From the NCBI GenBank assembly GCA_033032175.1, contig CM065321.1, positions 4,920,501 through 4,984,500 of the forward strand: 64,000 bases of DNA. Direction: 5' to 3'. The translations under genes were made by a program, and so were the position numbers. Of the stretch, positions 26,085 to 38,545 are shown piece by piece. The notes under the pieces were generated by a model that had not been told where the DNA came from, did not search any database, and saw only the letters and a program-made list of their open reading frames with translations. Each line of letters starts with the position of its first letter. The first letter of the stretch is position 1. The stretch comes from Saturnia japonica (Eukaryota > Arthropoda > Insecta > Lepidoptera > Saturniidae).

Positions 26085-26490
26085 CGATAGGGGTAGAGCC
26101 GTTTTGCCCGACTGGGTCGCGACCATTATGCATGTGGTGAAAAGTCCGCCATAGTGACTCGCCTTTGTGTTTCGTATTTCTAGATCAGTCTCTGCATATC
26201 CAGTTAAATGTATGCAAGTTTATATATTAGCGGCGGCTGTCGATGAACTGCGATCTCTCGGTGGTCGACGTAGTATCTGGATTGTACTATGCTGACCATC
26301 GTGGTAAGTGTCGTCCATTTGCCATGCTGGTATAAATAAAATGACTGCAGCATCTGATGGTACCACACCAAAATCAACGGCGACCGTCGGTGACAGACTC
26401 CATCGACAGTAGTCACCATTATGCTGGCTTGCTGAAACGCCACATTTACGATTACTAGGCGCTTGTCTAACAACTTACTAGGGGGCCGCC
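26085..26490 (+). repeat. Dispersed repeat R2, copy 2 (front half)
   Basis: Shares CGACTGGGTCGCGACCAttATG and GTGACTCGCCTTTG with 25150-25250. The rest is diverged or deleted. Confidence 0.4.
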
Positions 26491-26654
26491 GAGTACTTGA
26501 TTACCTACGTCCATGTTATTTTCGTTAAAAATGTATCGTAAGTAGATATTACTATATTTTTTTACGTCTTATACTAAAAAGTCAAAGAATTTCTAATATA
26601 ATTCCATACAAAAACTGAAATGTTGCTCGAGTTTGTGTAGATCTTTTTATTTTT

Positions 26655-27395
26655 AGATTTTATTAGCGTTTACCTGATGTTAAATGACCATATGGCCCAA
26701 GATGGTGACACGCTAAGTCTAGTGTGAGGACTGGCTTTTAAGTGCAGCTGCCGGAACACACCTAAGTATAAGTGCTTCGGAGCAGATTTTGAACTTGAGG
26801 GTGTTAGCTAGACAGGCGGGCATTAGAAAATGCTATGATTTCATCATGATGTTTACTTTAGAGATGTCACGAATGTTCGCATTCGCATCACTTTAAGCAT
26901 TCGCGTGAAACAGTTGCTGAATTGAAAGCATTTAAGAAAGAAAAATGAGCATCTTTCGGGGAAAACCCTCTTGAACTAAGTGAGCAAATATGACATATCG
27001 CTCATCCAAAACTACAATGACATAATTACAAAAAAGCCGAAATTAACATTTTGGTGTCATATGTTCCTGTTACAAAAACTATCCATAGAAAAAATATCAA
27101 AATTGTACTTACAATAGTTTATGATAGAGGGAGTGAGTGTGAAAACTAACCACTTCTAAAATTTTATTACTAATAAATTACCTATACATTTAATTTGCTT
27201 GTACCCTAATAAAAATGATAATTATGCCCAAACTAAGTTTTTTATGCCCTTGTATAACATTCGTAACATTCCTGTTTTTACTTCACCGAAAACTCACGAT
27301 TCATTGTAAGGATTCAAACTCACGGCGAGCCACGCTGCGCCGCCGAGTCCGTACACGCTACCACTGTGCCTACATTTCATCAAGCTGAGCCATCA
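26655..27395 (-). mobile_element. tRNA-derived SINE (family S), minus-strand copy split by a hAT element
   Basis: The tail half lies at 26655-26858 (GTCTAGTGTGAGGACTGGCT, GCAGCTGCCGGAACACACCT). The head half resumes at 27276 (CACCGAAAACTCACG, CATTGTAAGGATTCAAACTC). Between them is the element at 26859-27275. Confidence 0.7.
26859..27275. mobile_element. hAT-type non-autonomous element nested in a SINE
   Basis: The left end TAGAGATGTCACGAATGTT and the reverse complement of the right end (CAGGAATGTTACGAATGTT) are similar inverted termini. The flanks GTTTACTT and TTTTACTT agree at 7 of 8 bases, as expected for the 8-bp hAT target duplication. It is about 417 bp with no open frame. Confidence 0.6.
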
Positions 27396-27534
27396 TCGCC
27401 TGAATTGACCTTTAACACTTTTCAAAGATTACTCAATATCTTAACGATTTTCTAATTTGACTCAACAAACGAATACCAAATACTAGTAAAATAAGCTAAT
27501 ACACAAATTCTTTGGAGGGTACATCTTTATCATC

Positions 27535-27640
27535 GATATGTATGAAAAAGTGACAGTCAAAAAGCGTCAAATTTAGGGTGGCGCCACAGTAGCAAGTGTG
27601 TAAACTTTAAAGATAGCGCCAAAAGTTATAAATTTATTCA
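27535..27640 (+). repeat. Dispersed repeat R3, copy 1
   Basis: AAAAAGCGTCAAATTTAGGG followed by TGGCGCCACAGTAGCAAG resembles 49500-49555 (GAAAAGCGTCAATTTATGGT, GGCGCTACGGCAGCAAG). Short shared block; class unknown. Confidence 0.4.
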
Positions 27641-28354
27641 TTTTCGCCCACAGGCACAAATTTTCAGTCTAAAATCTTTCCCATTGTTGTTCAATTATTT
27701 TTTTGCTGCTGTAAGCATTCAAAACTATAAAATCACGAAAAAGTACAATTCCCTCTTGCTATGCTAGCGCCATTTTGGTGGGTTTTTAAACTGTAGTTTG
27801 CTACTTACAGCCCACAGGCAACTTTTTAATAAACATTCGAACTATGACCCGCCCTAAAATGGAAATTACCACCTGGAGCAGGTGTTCCCGTTTGACCCCT
27901 ACTAGATCCGAGGCTGAATTCAATCAAAACCAATAGAAAAAATAACAAACCTATAATAAATTTATTAACATTGAGGTTAATATGAAACGGACGAGTTTTT
28001 TCCCGTGCATACAAGCGATATGAGTCATAACTCGGTCAGCGTGTCGCGAACACATCGCTTTAAGAATTCACTATTCAGTGTCACATTCAACGAGTTGCAA
28101 TTACAATTAAAACACGAGAATGAAAGGTTCTCAAAGTATTAAATCAACAATCGATGACGGGCGAAGGATTTTACTTATTTTGTACTTTTTACTAATTAAA
28201 AATCCAACATTTTTAAACTTACGAGGAGGAAGGTAAAATTATGTGTTGCGCGCGCATCATTTGACAGATGTGCGACATGATGAAGTTACACATCAATCCG
28301 CGAGTCGAATGTATGCTTAAATAATAAAGTAAATTATTAAGTATTATTGTTCAT

Positions 28355-28755
28355 TAAATAAAAACCCTAAGACAATACAAATCTGGAAACAATAATTGAT
28401 AAAGTAAATCTTTTGGAAAGTTTATATTTTTGTCTGTGAGTCACGTGATTTGAAACGCCGATTACAAAACGTGACGTCACCATTCAGGAAATATGAACGT
28501 TAGACTCTTGCATAAGTTGTCAGATTTGTCACAGTTATCCACAGTTAACATACAAAATGACATATAGCATGAATGATGACTTCACGGGACCATAATGGTG
28601 CGTTTTTGTGGCATATTTTTAATTTAAATAATATTATAAAATAATTTTGTATGGTGTATTAATGAAAAAAATAATATTTATAGGTATTATTTTCAACATA
28701 TAGTGTTTAAAACAATTTTTCAAAATATTTCGACTCCTGGATTATAATAACTTTA
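28355..28755 (+). repeat. Dispersed repeat R4, copy 1
   Basis: Shares a ~390-bp ordered series of blocks with 55598-55985: GACAATACAAATCTGGAAA, TTTTTGTCTGTGAGTCACGT, AACGCCGATT, ATTCAGGAAATATGAACGTT, GGACCATAATGGTGCGTTTT. It contains a TGACGTCA palindrome. No coding potential; no family assigned. Confidence 0.6.
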
Positions 28756-28759
28756 ATTC

Positions 28760-29778
28760 ATATTATTTTTTGTTTATAACTGCGTATAAATAATTTAAGA
28801 TGAAATAAATCTTAATGGCTAACTTTATCATGATTTTGAGATGGGGGATTCAATTTCTGTAATTATTTTTGTATTGTTAGGTAAGTATTAACATTAACTA
28901 CCTAAGTATTACTTCTTACGTGCGTACAATAGTACACACAATTATTTTTTTAATTATGTGGAAGGAACTACATTTCTGGAAATTAAAAAATCTGTTTTAT
29001 TTTTCACTTAAGTAAATAACAATAATAGAAATATTATAATTAAATTAAAAGAACTCAAAGAAACTACACAATATAGATTACAATTAACATGGAATAATTA
29101 GGGTTACCAACCATACTGTAATATAAAGAATTGTATTGTGGGTTTTGCGTACTATCTTCTGTTGACAAAACATATAACATAGTACACAAAAAAAACATTA
29201 CATATTATTATATCATTGGCCGCAAAGTATATACGGTTATCTACAAAATCACAATTTTACAGGAGAATGTAAAAATATTCTCTGTGTTTATTAATCGAAA
29301 AGTAAAGCTATCTTTTTAAATTTTACAACAACTTAAATGAAAATAAACAGAAAAATACATTGAATTATGTAAATAATATCCCTGGATTTTTTTTCTTTTC
29401 TGCCCTCGGTAATATGATGCTTACGTAGACTTATATACTTTTAATATAGACATTTTTTTAAATTTATTATACAAGATAGACAAATAATACAGTTTTTATG
29501 AAAACAAATAAACAACAAAAAATACTTTTCATTCTTTACTTTTTTCAGAAGTACTATATTTTCATATCTCATTCTGAACAATACTATTAAATAATTAAAT
29601 CACCCGAAAAAAAATCTTCACAAATCTAGACTATAGATAATTTAACACGAGATTTGATTATTTATTTCATTACAGATTTCGATATTTATTTATGTTTAAA
29701 GCCATGTAAATAAAAAGAAAACTTAACAAAAAGTTCACATAATATTCGAAATTCACACAATAAGATTTTGATTCTAAG
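28760..29778. other. Intergenic plus MRG15 3' flank
   Basis: AT-rich. On the minus strand AATAAA occurs at 29685-29690, about 90 nt after the MRG15 stop, and is a plausible polyadenylation signal. Nothing else is recognised. Confidence 0.4.
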
Positions 29779-32700
29779 CTACTGTACTTTCCTATGATAC
29801 TCGGGGGTCGCGTTCCCATAATCCTGTAGATTGAACAACGTCGACCGGTTTGTCACCATATATTTGAGAAAATCTTGTATATGCGTTAACACGTGTTGCA
29901 AGGACTTTTCATCTAAAGCCGTGTAAGCCAACATCGGACCCATTTTAGCAAACAACCTTAACAAATGTATAGACCCGTAAACTTGAGACATGGGCGTGTC
30001 TGGGTATTCTTGTAAAATCTCACTGTACTGCGGTCTTTCAAATTTATACAGCAGTTGTGACCCCAAGGTCGCATTGAAGTACTCCTTTATCCCTTCTGTA
30101 ATATCGACCAATACGGATTCTTTAGCTTGATTGTGCGATTTACTAGATTTCTTGAAAGCCAGGTAGTTGTCAACTATTTGGCCGACAGTTAGTTTCGCTG
30201 GCAACAGAGCCAGCTTCTGTTGTCGCGTGATCACGTCCCAATCGTCGACGAGCCACACTTTCAACTCTTCGGGGATCTTGATTTTCACTTCTACTTTCGC
30301 CAGGTATTGCTCCTCCGATTCTATCGACAAGTCCAGACGGCCTCGTTTCTTTCTGTAATACAATTCAGTATTAAAATTACTTATTTTGTTTCATTGAATA
30401 ATTTTTTTTGATAGTCATCTGTATTCTACTACTTTTTATTTAATAGCAACTGTGTTCACACACCATAGGCAACCAGACAGTAATTACAAACAAATAAAAA
30501 ATGTAGTTGAAAATAATCTTTCTAACATCATAATCATCATTCAATCAATTTTTTTGTGAAATAATATTGATGTATAGTATTAAATTAATAAATAAGATTG
30601 AATATTTTACGCCGTTCTCATGTCAAACAAAGCACCAACAATAAGCGGATGACGTCATTTGTGTGTAAGGAATGTTACGGAATTAGTGCGTTGAGTTGGC
30701 ATCAGCTATTGTTTCCCTATAATTTTCTGCATTTATTTATTAGTTAGTACTGACTCCACATATGACGACACACGCATCGCGGTATAGTTTGCGAGGCAAT
30801 TTAAAAATGTTATTTTAAATACCTACTTGTAATGCGTTATTTAAGTGATATATACTTTTCCTAGCTCTATAAATAATAAATGTCCGGTTGCCTATTCAGC
30901 CAAGGGCATGTCAGAATATTTATCTAATTATTCTTGTAGTCTTCAACCACAACTCAAACATGGCGGGTCCCTTTTATTAAAACTGTCCAGCTAGTTTTTG
31001 TGACCACTTAAAATGCATGTCTCCAGTTATTATAATCCACTTTACTTGTGCCTAATAACTAAATTACATCGCGTAAAATGTCGCCAAAATTACATATTAT
31101 AGGGCCATATAGCTAAGTTTATGAATTAAAATAAAAACTAAGACATTACAGATCAACATTCCGCCTAGAAGCGCTAACAAAAGTACTTAAGACTGATAAA
31201 CAAGACATAATTCGTACATAGGCAGAAAGCCAAAGTTATTAAAAAAAATATTATTAACAGACTATAACTGTTATAGACAATTAATAAAATTGATTATACA
31301 TTATTTGTCTATTTTTAGTCAATAGTGGGAAACATAAGTCTTAAAATGATTTTTGAATCATTAATTTTGATGAAGAAATAATGAAGATATGCGTCGCCAC
31401 AATTAAACAACTTTGAGAAAATATATATAGAAATATTATCTTCTTATTGACTTGAGTGTGAATGAAAAAACAGGGAAAACTGTTATTATTGATTCTAATA
31501 CAATAACTAATATTACTTCAACAAACAAAATTGGCAATAGGAAAAAACAACTATTTACATTTAAGAGCTTGCGGGTTTATCTCTGTGTATGACTAACAAT
31601 CAACTGATGAGCGATGACTGATGATGTGATGAGCATAATTGTCAGTTGTATGTCTAGGAGTTAAATATCTATATATTTATAGTATGCCAGCTGTTTAGTT
31701 ACCATAATACATGCTATGCTAAGTTTGGAATTACATAGCCGTGTGTGAAATATGGGAATATTTATAATACATAAAGGCTACTCACTTGGGTTGATCTGAC
31801 CCAGAGTCTGCAGGTGTGTCTTTGCTTTGTGTCTTGGTTGCCTTCGCTGGCGTTGGTGTGGTCTCCACTTCCTTACCTGAAATTTTTGTCCGCATTATAT
31901 TATACTTTGTTATTATCAGCTATAAGACAAGACATAAACATATTCCAAGTAATAAGCAGTAGAAACTTTACGATATTTCAGCATGAACCAAATAAGGTGT
32001 ATAAAAACAAAGACGCCACTGTCCGTAATAAACAGGAAAGGCAAACAAGAAATATTTTTCTAAACAACATTTTATTAGAGCCTGACTTTTCAATGTCAGA
32101 TAACTTTATTCAGGAATAATTTTATAATGTATGGAAAAGCTGTCAAAATTTAAAAATTATCCCTCAAATGATTTAATCTGTTGATTGAAAAATTGTGCGT
32201 AAAGTGATTATCATAAGTTGATATGATATTAATTAAATAATATTAATCATAAAATTGCTCTTACATGAATTGAAGTTACAATAGTATTTTTTTTTCAAAA
32301 GTGAACAGTGATATTTCAGCTTTAATTATCTTCCCTTATTCCTCAAATAAATGTATCTTATTATACAATACCAAAAGTAGCATTATGTATACCATAAAGA
32401 CTTAATAAAAAAAAAAATACTGACTACGTTTAAAATGACATTATTAACTGTACTGTTGACAGACACAAAATATAGCTAATTTTTATTTTTATTTTACATA
32501 ACATTTATCCACAATAAGGTAGTGTAGTGTACTGACATTCATAAGTTTATTATTAGGGCCTAAATTGAACAAAATATTTTGAATTTGGATATAACCTGAC
32601 AATGCAGCTGAAAAAGGTAACACGTTAAAACTAGAAAAATGGCTCTCAATTATGATTGTTGGAACTTTTGGTGACTAATTTTTAACTTGACAATGATAGT

Positions 32701-35385
32701 TACTAACCAAGCAACCATTAGAGAATGTCCTTCTTGCAAACTGCAAATAAAACCATTTGTACATAATCTGAAGAGATATATTATTTCTAAATTGTTCTAT
32801 TTACTTCTTTTCAACGACTAAACTGGCAAAAAAGCTTATGGCTCGCCTGATGGTAAGCAGCTACTAATAATACCATAGGTATCAGTAGCACATTGCTGAC
32901 CTTGAACCCCACTACCCCAAGGAGTTCTAAATAGCCCAATCGTCACAGGTACACAACACATGGTTATTTGTCTGTGATCTTCTGTAGGAAGACCACCACT
33001 CAGGCTGTCCCAAGTAGAGAGAATTCTCCAAATAAATTTCCCACCTCTCTTTTCTGTACAGTTTTGTCTCTCCATATAATAAAATTTGAAAAATACCAGC
33101 TGGTGTGGAAGCTCTCGATTCCTCCCTAGCAGGTGTGGTTGTTGTAGCCGCCTCAGACTTTCGACCTTTTGCAGGAGCTGAAATTTGTAATGAATACAAC
33201 TTGTATTTTATAGTGAAAACAAGCAACCTGTCCTGGCTTTGCATGGGTAGCAGAATAATACATATAACTCTATTGGTCAACTCAGTCAAACTCCCAGTTG
33301 GCATGATTTTTTCCAACATCTTTATTTATTTACATTTTCAACAATCATTGCCATATTTCATCCTTACTCCAACCATAATGAATTATACCCGTAAACCTTC
33401 CTTGTGAATCACTCTGTACATTGATGAAAATTGTATAAAAATCAGTTTGGTAGTTTTTGCGTTACATGGAGGGGGACTTTTCTTTTATTATATGATATAC
33501 TATAATTGGTTATATAAAATTAATCACATAATAAGATCTAGAGCATAGGGGTGATTATTGTTACAGTGCCATTTCATCACCCTTGTCCAGTCTATGGATA
33601 TGTACATTGATGTATACATGTTAGACATGCACTAAAGCATGGGGTATTACTAGCTGACCAGTGTGATTATTTTACCCATATAATGCAAGCAATCAAATTA
33701 ATAGCTGTCAAGTTATCTAAACAGATTGTTAGGTAATAGATGATGCCTCCTACATGTAAGTTATAAGTATTTTCATTAGGAATGTCATCAGCGGATGGCA
33801 AAAGCTTTTTTTAAGAATCATTAATTATGATGAAGAAATAAGAGAGATAATATAATGTTCCCACAAAAAGCAATTTTAAGGAATACTATAGAGATAAATC
33901 TCCTTAACTAACAGCCATAATTATGTAATAACCTTAGAAATTGTATTTTTATACATATGGTTTTATCACCAGCTCAATGAACTTAATACTATGACTATAT
34001 ATGACTACTATGACTGTACTTACTACTACTTAATACTTAATACTATGGTAAATAAAAATAAACAAAACCGTAATAATTGAAACAGACAATGATTTTTAAT
34101 AATATGGAACCCTTTAATATGGAAGGAAGTTGAAACCTGTGCATCAATTTTTTAAATTGCCAATTAACAGGTTAGGAAATGCCCTTAATTGAGGTTTGCA
34201 CATCCAGACAAAACTAACATTCATTACAAAATTAAGTAACTTTATATATCAGTCGCATTGTACACTATCCTTGCTTGGTTCAACTTAGGAGTCTCTGATG
34301 AGATAGAATCATATATTGGCATCATCCAAACAAGAATCTGACAACTTCTGTGACAAACACCTATAAATTTTAAATTCATATTATGCACCAGTGACTTAAA
34401 GACAATATTATAAAAATCTCACATAATTTTACTGACATAAGGTATACTTTTAAATTGCAAAAATATTGAGTAGGGACATACTTTTCTTAGTCTTAGCTGG
34501 CTGAGCCGAGTGAGCCCTCTGCACTTCCTTTTGTCTTTGTACATTAGCTTCATTGTATTTAAGTACACGGCTCTCTGGTACCCATTCATCCCAACTGAAA
34601 TTGAAATAGTTTTTTTATAGATACAATATAATCTAACAAAAGAAATGATGTACATAAAATTAACTTATTAACTGCTTTATAATGATATTATCCTCCATGC
34701 ACTCCATGTACTAAACATTAATTGCTTATTTGACTAAATATGTATATAAAGTGAAGTATTAAAAATAGTACACACTGTATTACTAAGAAAAATATTTTCC
34801 AGATTTATAGATCAAGTAAATGTTTTAAAGGTTAAGGTTAATTGATAATCTTCTTTAACGCTGGATTACGATCCAGTTTGTGTGCCAATAAAGTAAAATT
34901 TCATATTAAAGATTGTTTGACTTTGTTTTGCATACATTAAACGAAACTTATTCGTAAAAAAAGCATATTATATTATAGCTTTAAGCATCTGAGTTTTTCT
35001 ATACGTAAAAAGATACAACAGTAGAAAACAATGCAGAAAACGGACAGTACGGAAAAAAATTTTACGTACACTACACTCAGTTTATTAAATAAAAATTTGA
35101 TCATAGTCAGTATTTAAAAATTATATACTCACTTTTTATTCCAGCCGGCGTAATGTATTAAATAACGAACGTGTTTATCCTTGGTTACAGAACTTTTGAG
35201 ACATTTTGCTTCGTAAATTAAAGGTCCATGGAAACATAACACTTTTTCACCTGAAATCACAAAAAACCACACGAGTTTTACACAACATTTATTTTCGAGA
35301 TCGAAATGAAGTAAAATCGCCTTAAATATTCTTTATCATAAAGATATTTTTACGTACCTTCCGCAAATTTTAATTTCGGTGCCAT
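29779..35385 (-). CDS. MRG15: MRG15 (mortality factor 4-like 1), complete, six exons
   Basis: Exons on the minus strand: 35358-35385, 35133-35250, 34482-34594, 33097-33177, 31786-31876, 29779-30352. They total 1005 nt, or 334 residues plus TAG. Every donor and acceptor is GT/AG and every phase joins correctly. Residues ~9-75 form the chromo barrel (GEKVLCFHGPLIYEAK, then HYAGWNKNWDEWVPESRVL) with the aromatic residues expected of an H3K36-methyl reader. Residues ~80-145 are a Thr/Pro/Lys-rich linker. The last ~190 form the MRG domain (KKRGRLDLSIESEEQ; PEELKVWLVDDWD; YGSIHLLRLFAKMGPMLAY). In other animals MRG15 recruits NuA4/Tip60 and Sin3 complexes to transcribed chromatin and has roles in splicing and repair. 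The length is close to short vertebrate forms. The start ATG has context GTAAACATGG. A hAT element begins only 37 bp upstream. Confidence 0.96.
32830..33065 (+). mobile_element. SINE-like fragment in MRG15 intron 4
   Basis: GCTTATGGCTCGCCTGATGG followed by TAAGCAGC is a head sequence I remember as common in lepidopteran SINE-like repeats. The remainder to about 33065 has a GC content above the surrounding intron. It is a single copy in this window, so its limits are approximate. Confidence 0.45.
33651..33890 (-). mobile_element. Degenerate repeat with Helitron-like end (second copy)
   Basis: CTAGCTGACCAGTGTGATTA, then AATAGATGATGCCTCCTACA and AATTATGATGAAGAAAT, parallel to 3481-3900 without the LINE interruption. 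It lies in MRG15 intron 3. Confidence 0.45.
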
Positions 35386-35599
35386 GTTTACGGTTATTTA
35401 TTTACTAATGGCGGCTAGGCAACAGGGTCTCCAGAATGCATTTCCAAAATTTCCCCATGGCAGCCAAAAAATTTTCCAAAATGATACTATTTCAGTAACT
35501 TTTCCCCAAAAAACCTAAACCTGCCTATTCCTTTAAATTTTTGTTTATTTTTAGTATAGGCAGCTTTAAGAGGCGAGGATATATGTTCTGAACCATAAA

Positions 35600-37063
35600 A
35601 TATTTGAAGGTATACTATACAAAGTAGTGTATTGTCTAGTAAACCCCATGATAAGCTTGCGCCAGCATGGATTCGTGTCTAATCGTTCCACAACATCAAA
35701 TTTACTTATATATACTAATTTCATATCCAAAACCTTGGAAGCCCGAGGCCAAGTTAATGCTATATATACAGATTTTGCCTAAGCATTTGATCGCGTTAAT
35801 CACTCTTTACTCATAGCCAAACTTAATCACGCTGGCATTAATGGCAATCTGTTAAAATGGTTTGAGAGCTATTTATACAATCGTTCTCAACTAGTTGCAT
35901 TGGCAGGTTACAAGCCTGCACCTTTCATACCTCCATCTGGTGTCCCCCAAGGATCTAAACTGGGACCATTATTGTTTTAATTTTTATAAACGACCTCTTA
36001 GGTTCCCTGAATTGTGATTGCGTAGCCTATGCGGATGACATGAAAATATATATTCGGGTTACAAACTTAAGCGACTGTATTGAATTACAGAGTGACCTTA
36101 ACACACTCGAGTTATGGTGTATCAACAAGAAAATGGCTCTTAATCTGACGAAGTGTCAATACATAACTTTTACTAATAAATTAAAATATATTGATTTTAC
36201 CTATCATATTAGAGGTATACGCCTGGAGAGAGTATCCGTTGTTCGGGATTTGGGTGTCATGTTTGACTCTTCTTTTTCTTTTTGACCTCATATACTTAAT
36301 ATTGTACCCAGAGCCAAAAAGGTGCTTGGATTTGTTATGCATTCATCACGACCATTTCATAATAACGAGAGTGTTATCTTGATCAATAATACCTTAGTTA
36401 GAAATATTCTTGAATATTGTTCTGCCATATGGTCACCTTACTATACCACCTACGCAGAGCTTATAGAATCCGTCCAAGCTCGTTTTGTTAGAAACCTAAG
36501 CATAAGAAATGGTATTCGTAAATATATCCCTAATTATGATAATAGACTAAAATATTTTAACATGATAAGCCTAAAAGAGAGGCGTAATATAGCTGACTTA
36601 CTCATTCTTTACAAAATTGTAAATGGTTATATAGATGCGTTTCTTATTAATTACTTCTATTTTAGATCATATACCCGTACGGTGCGATATCCACACATAT
36701 TTTCCATTCCGACTACAACACTGAATACTGCATTTAATAGCCCTCTTGTGCGTATGGCAAAGCTTTACAACAAGAGATCAAGCACGATTAATAACTCAAA
36801 AGATATCTTTTCTCAGTCAATCGGTTCATACACGCACTCCTTGTTTAATAATTAGAATATAATTTAATATGAACTTTATTATGTAATGATTCTAAATTTA
36901 GTAGTTATCCTTATTTAAATATGTACCTGTTTAAATGTCAGGCAGGCCTATTATCTGAGCGATTGCATTGTTTTTTTTTTAAAGTGGAAATGATAATATG
37001 TAATTTTACCTTATTGTAATTGTTCTGTTGGCATGCTGAATATATAAAATAAAATAAAATGAT
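35600..37063 (+). pseudogene. Jockey-type LINE, 5'-truncated and mutated reverse transcriptase
   Basis: Translation gives reverse-transcriptase motifs in order: RHGFVSNRSTTSNLL, YTDFA*AFDRVNHSLL (stop at the canonical Lys), SGVPQGSKLGPLLF, frameshift, FINDLLGSLNCDCVAYADDM, then LGVMFDSSFSF, a stop, and a clean C-terminal frame of 177 codons (36322-36855). The 3' UTR and AT-rich tail run to about 37063. At least two stops and one frameshift make it dead. The endonuclease domain is missing. A second tail-only copy is at 3564. Confidence 0.85.
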
Positions 37064-38230
37064 ATAAGCAAAATTTTACTATTTTTTTCAATTTGTAAAT
37101 AAAAACGTATTCTGAACAGATAAACAAAAAATATGGCTATATGGGAGTCACATTTGCTTTCTTTGTGCGTTCTTCTCTGTTGTAATGATTTTCTATCAGT
37201 AGGCATAATTACTTTAGAAATAGATAACAGAGCTATTAAGCTGCTTAGTAAATACCAAAAGTATAACTACAGCCGCATAATTTATACAGAACATATATAA
37301 TATGAAATACAAGTTTTCCTTGCCATAGAAGTTATAGAAACACATGCAATGTAACATCTGTTTTTACTTGACCGCGAAAAAGGAGGGTTATTTTTCCAGC
37401 GTATGTATATCTATTTCTTTGGCACGCTCTGTAGCCTAAACAGTTTGAGGGGCTTATATCATATGAGGTGTCGTTAGATTCGTCTTAATTGTAGGAATGA
37501 CATAGGCAGAGATTGTTATTGTTAGATTCGGAAAAATCCTAATTCGCATGGTAATGTCGAGTGTGAAAACATCTCTCTGACCGACCTATAGGTCAAAAAT
37601 GTTTCCCACATAACGTTTGCTTATTCGCACGTTGCAGTAACGCCAGGCGACTATTGCCATTATAGCAATTATAGCAGCATTATAGCAGGATAGCTGACAG
37701 TAGAATAATAGTGTCTTCAATAATTTGTTATACATTGCATAGGATTAATGCATTACATTGCTCGTTGTTGTAATAATTACCAGCTTTGAACCAGGAATGC
37801 TAAAAGAAAGGGGAATTGAAGAGCAAGAGAGAAAATACATCATCCAACAGAGACAGTACAGCTAATTTGTCGAGCTACTAGTTATAAAAAAAATCAGTAA
37901 ATATTTTCCAAAACGAGTATGTGAAGTTTGAATTGAAATATTGGAGATGACATTAGTCGAAGCGGGGTTCACAACTGTACGTGTACGTATCGTACATTTA
38001 CGGCAATTGCATGCCCTCGTACGATAGCAAATTACAAGAAAATATGATAATTTTAACGATGTAAAAATTCAAAAATTAGGTCCTCTGGAGCAGAAATTGG
38101 TGAAGTACGATAGTTTTTGTCCAATACAGGGAAATACCATAAGTCCGATGTTGATGGTACGATAAATGTCACGCTTTAGGTTGTGAACCCTCAGTAGAAT
38201 TAGTAGTTAGTAGTACGGCTATACAGATAA
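37064..38230. other. Interior of the hAT composite, no gene
   Basis: Contains a dispersed-repeat segment at 37373-37500 and a GTACG-rich patch at 37975-38000. No transposase frame is recognisable. Confidence 0.4.
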
Positions 38231-38545
38231 AGTTCTTCCCCAAATTTCCCCAGTGCCAAAATTTTCTTCCCCAAAAATTACCTCACCATTTTAGTTTCCC
38301 CAAATTTTCCCCAGCGACATTATTTTTCCACAAAATGGGAAAAACACCCAATCTGGAGACCCTGCTTGGCAACGACAACGACATTGCTCATTTATACAGA
38401 GTTTTATTTTCTATGACGAGTCAAACGAGTGATGGCTGACGACTATAGTATGAGTGGTAGAGAGTCCTCTGGTTATTGGTCTATGGTAGAGAGTAGCATA
38501 GACCAATAACGAGAGTAGTATATTCTTTGGTATGAGCATGAGCAT

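Larger units (their letters stand above)
35423..38364. mobile_element. hAT-type element (2.9 kb composite) next to the MRG15 start
   Basis: The left end CAGGGTCTCCAGAATG and the reverse complement of the right end CAGGGTCTCCAGATTG are inverted repeats (15 of 16). The flanking 8-mers CTAGGCAA (35415-35422) and CTTGGCAA (38365-38372) match at 7 of 8, the hAT target size. Both subterminal regions are rich in TTTCCCC-type motifs, as in hAT elements. The interior holds the Jockey-type LINE (about 35600-37063) and other repeat sequence. I see no hAT transposase, so the host element was probably non-autonomous. Confidence 0.65.

Noticed and set aside
30167..30411. Two plus-strand frames of 63 codons
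   Set aside because: Antisense shadows of MRG15 exon 6.
31814..32119. 101-codon plus-strand frame
   Set aside because: It is antisense to MRG15 exon 5 and runs into the intron.
32927..33319. 130-codon minus-strand frame
   Set aside because: It contains MRG15 exon 4 but extends through intron sequence on both sides; the spliced model explains the conserved part.
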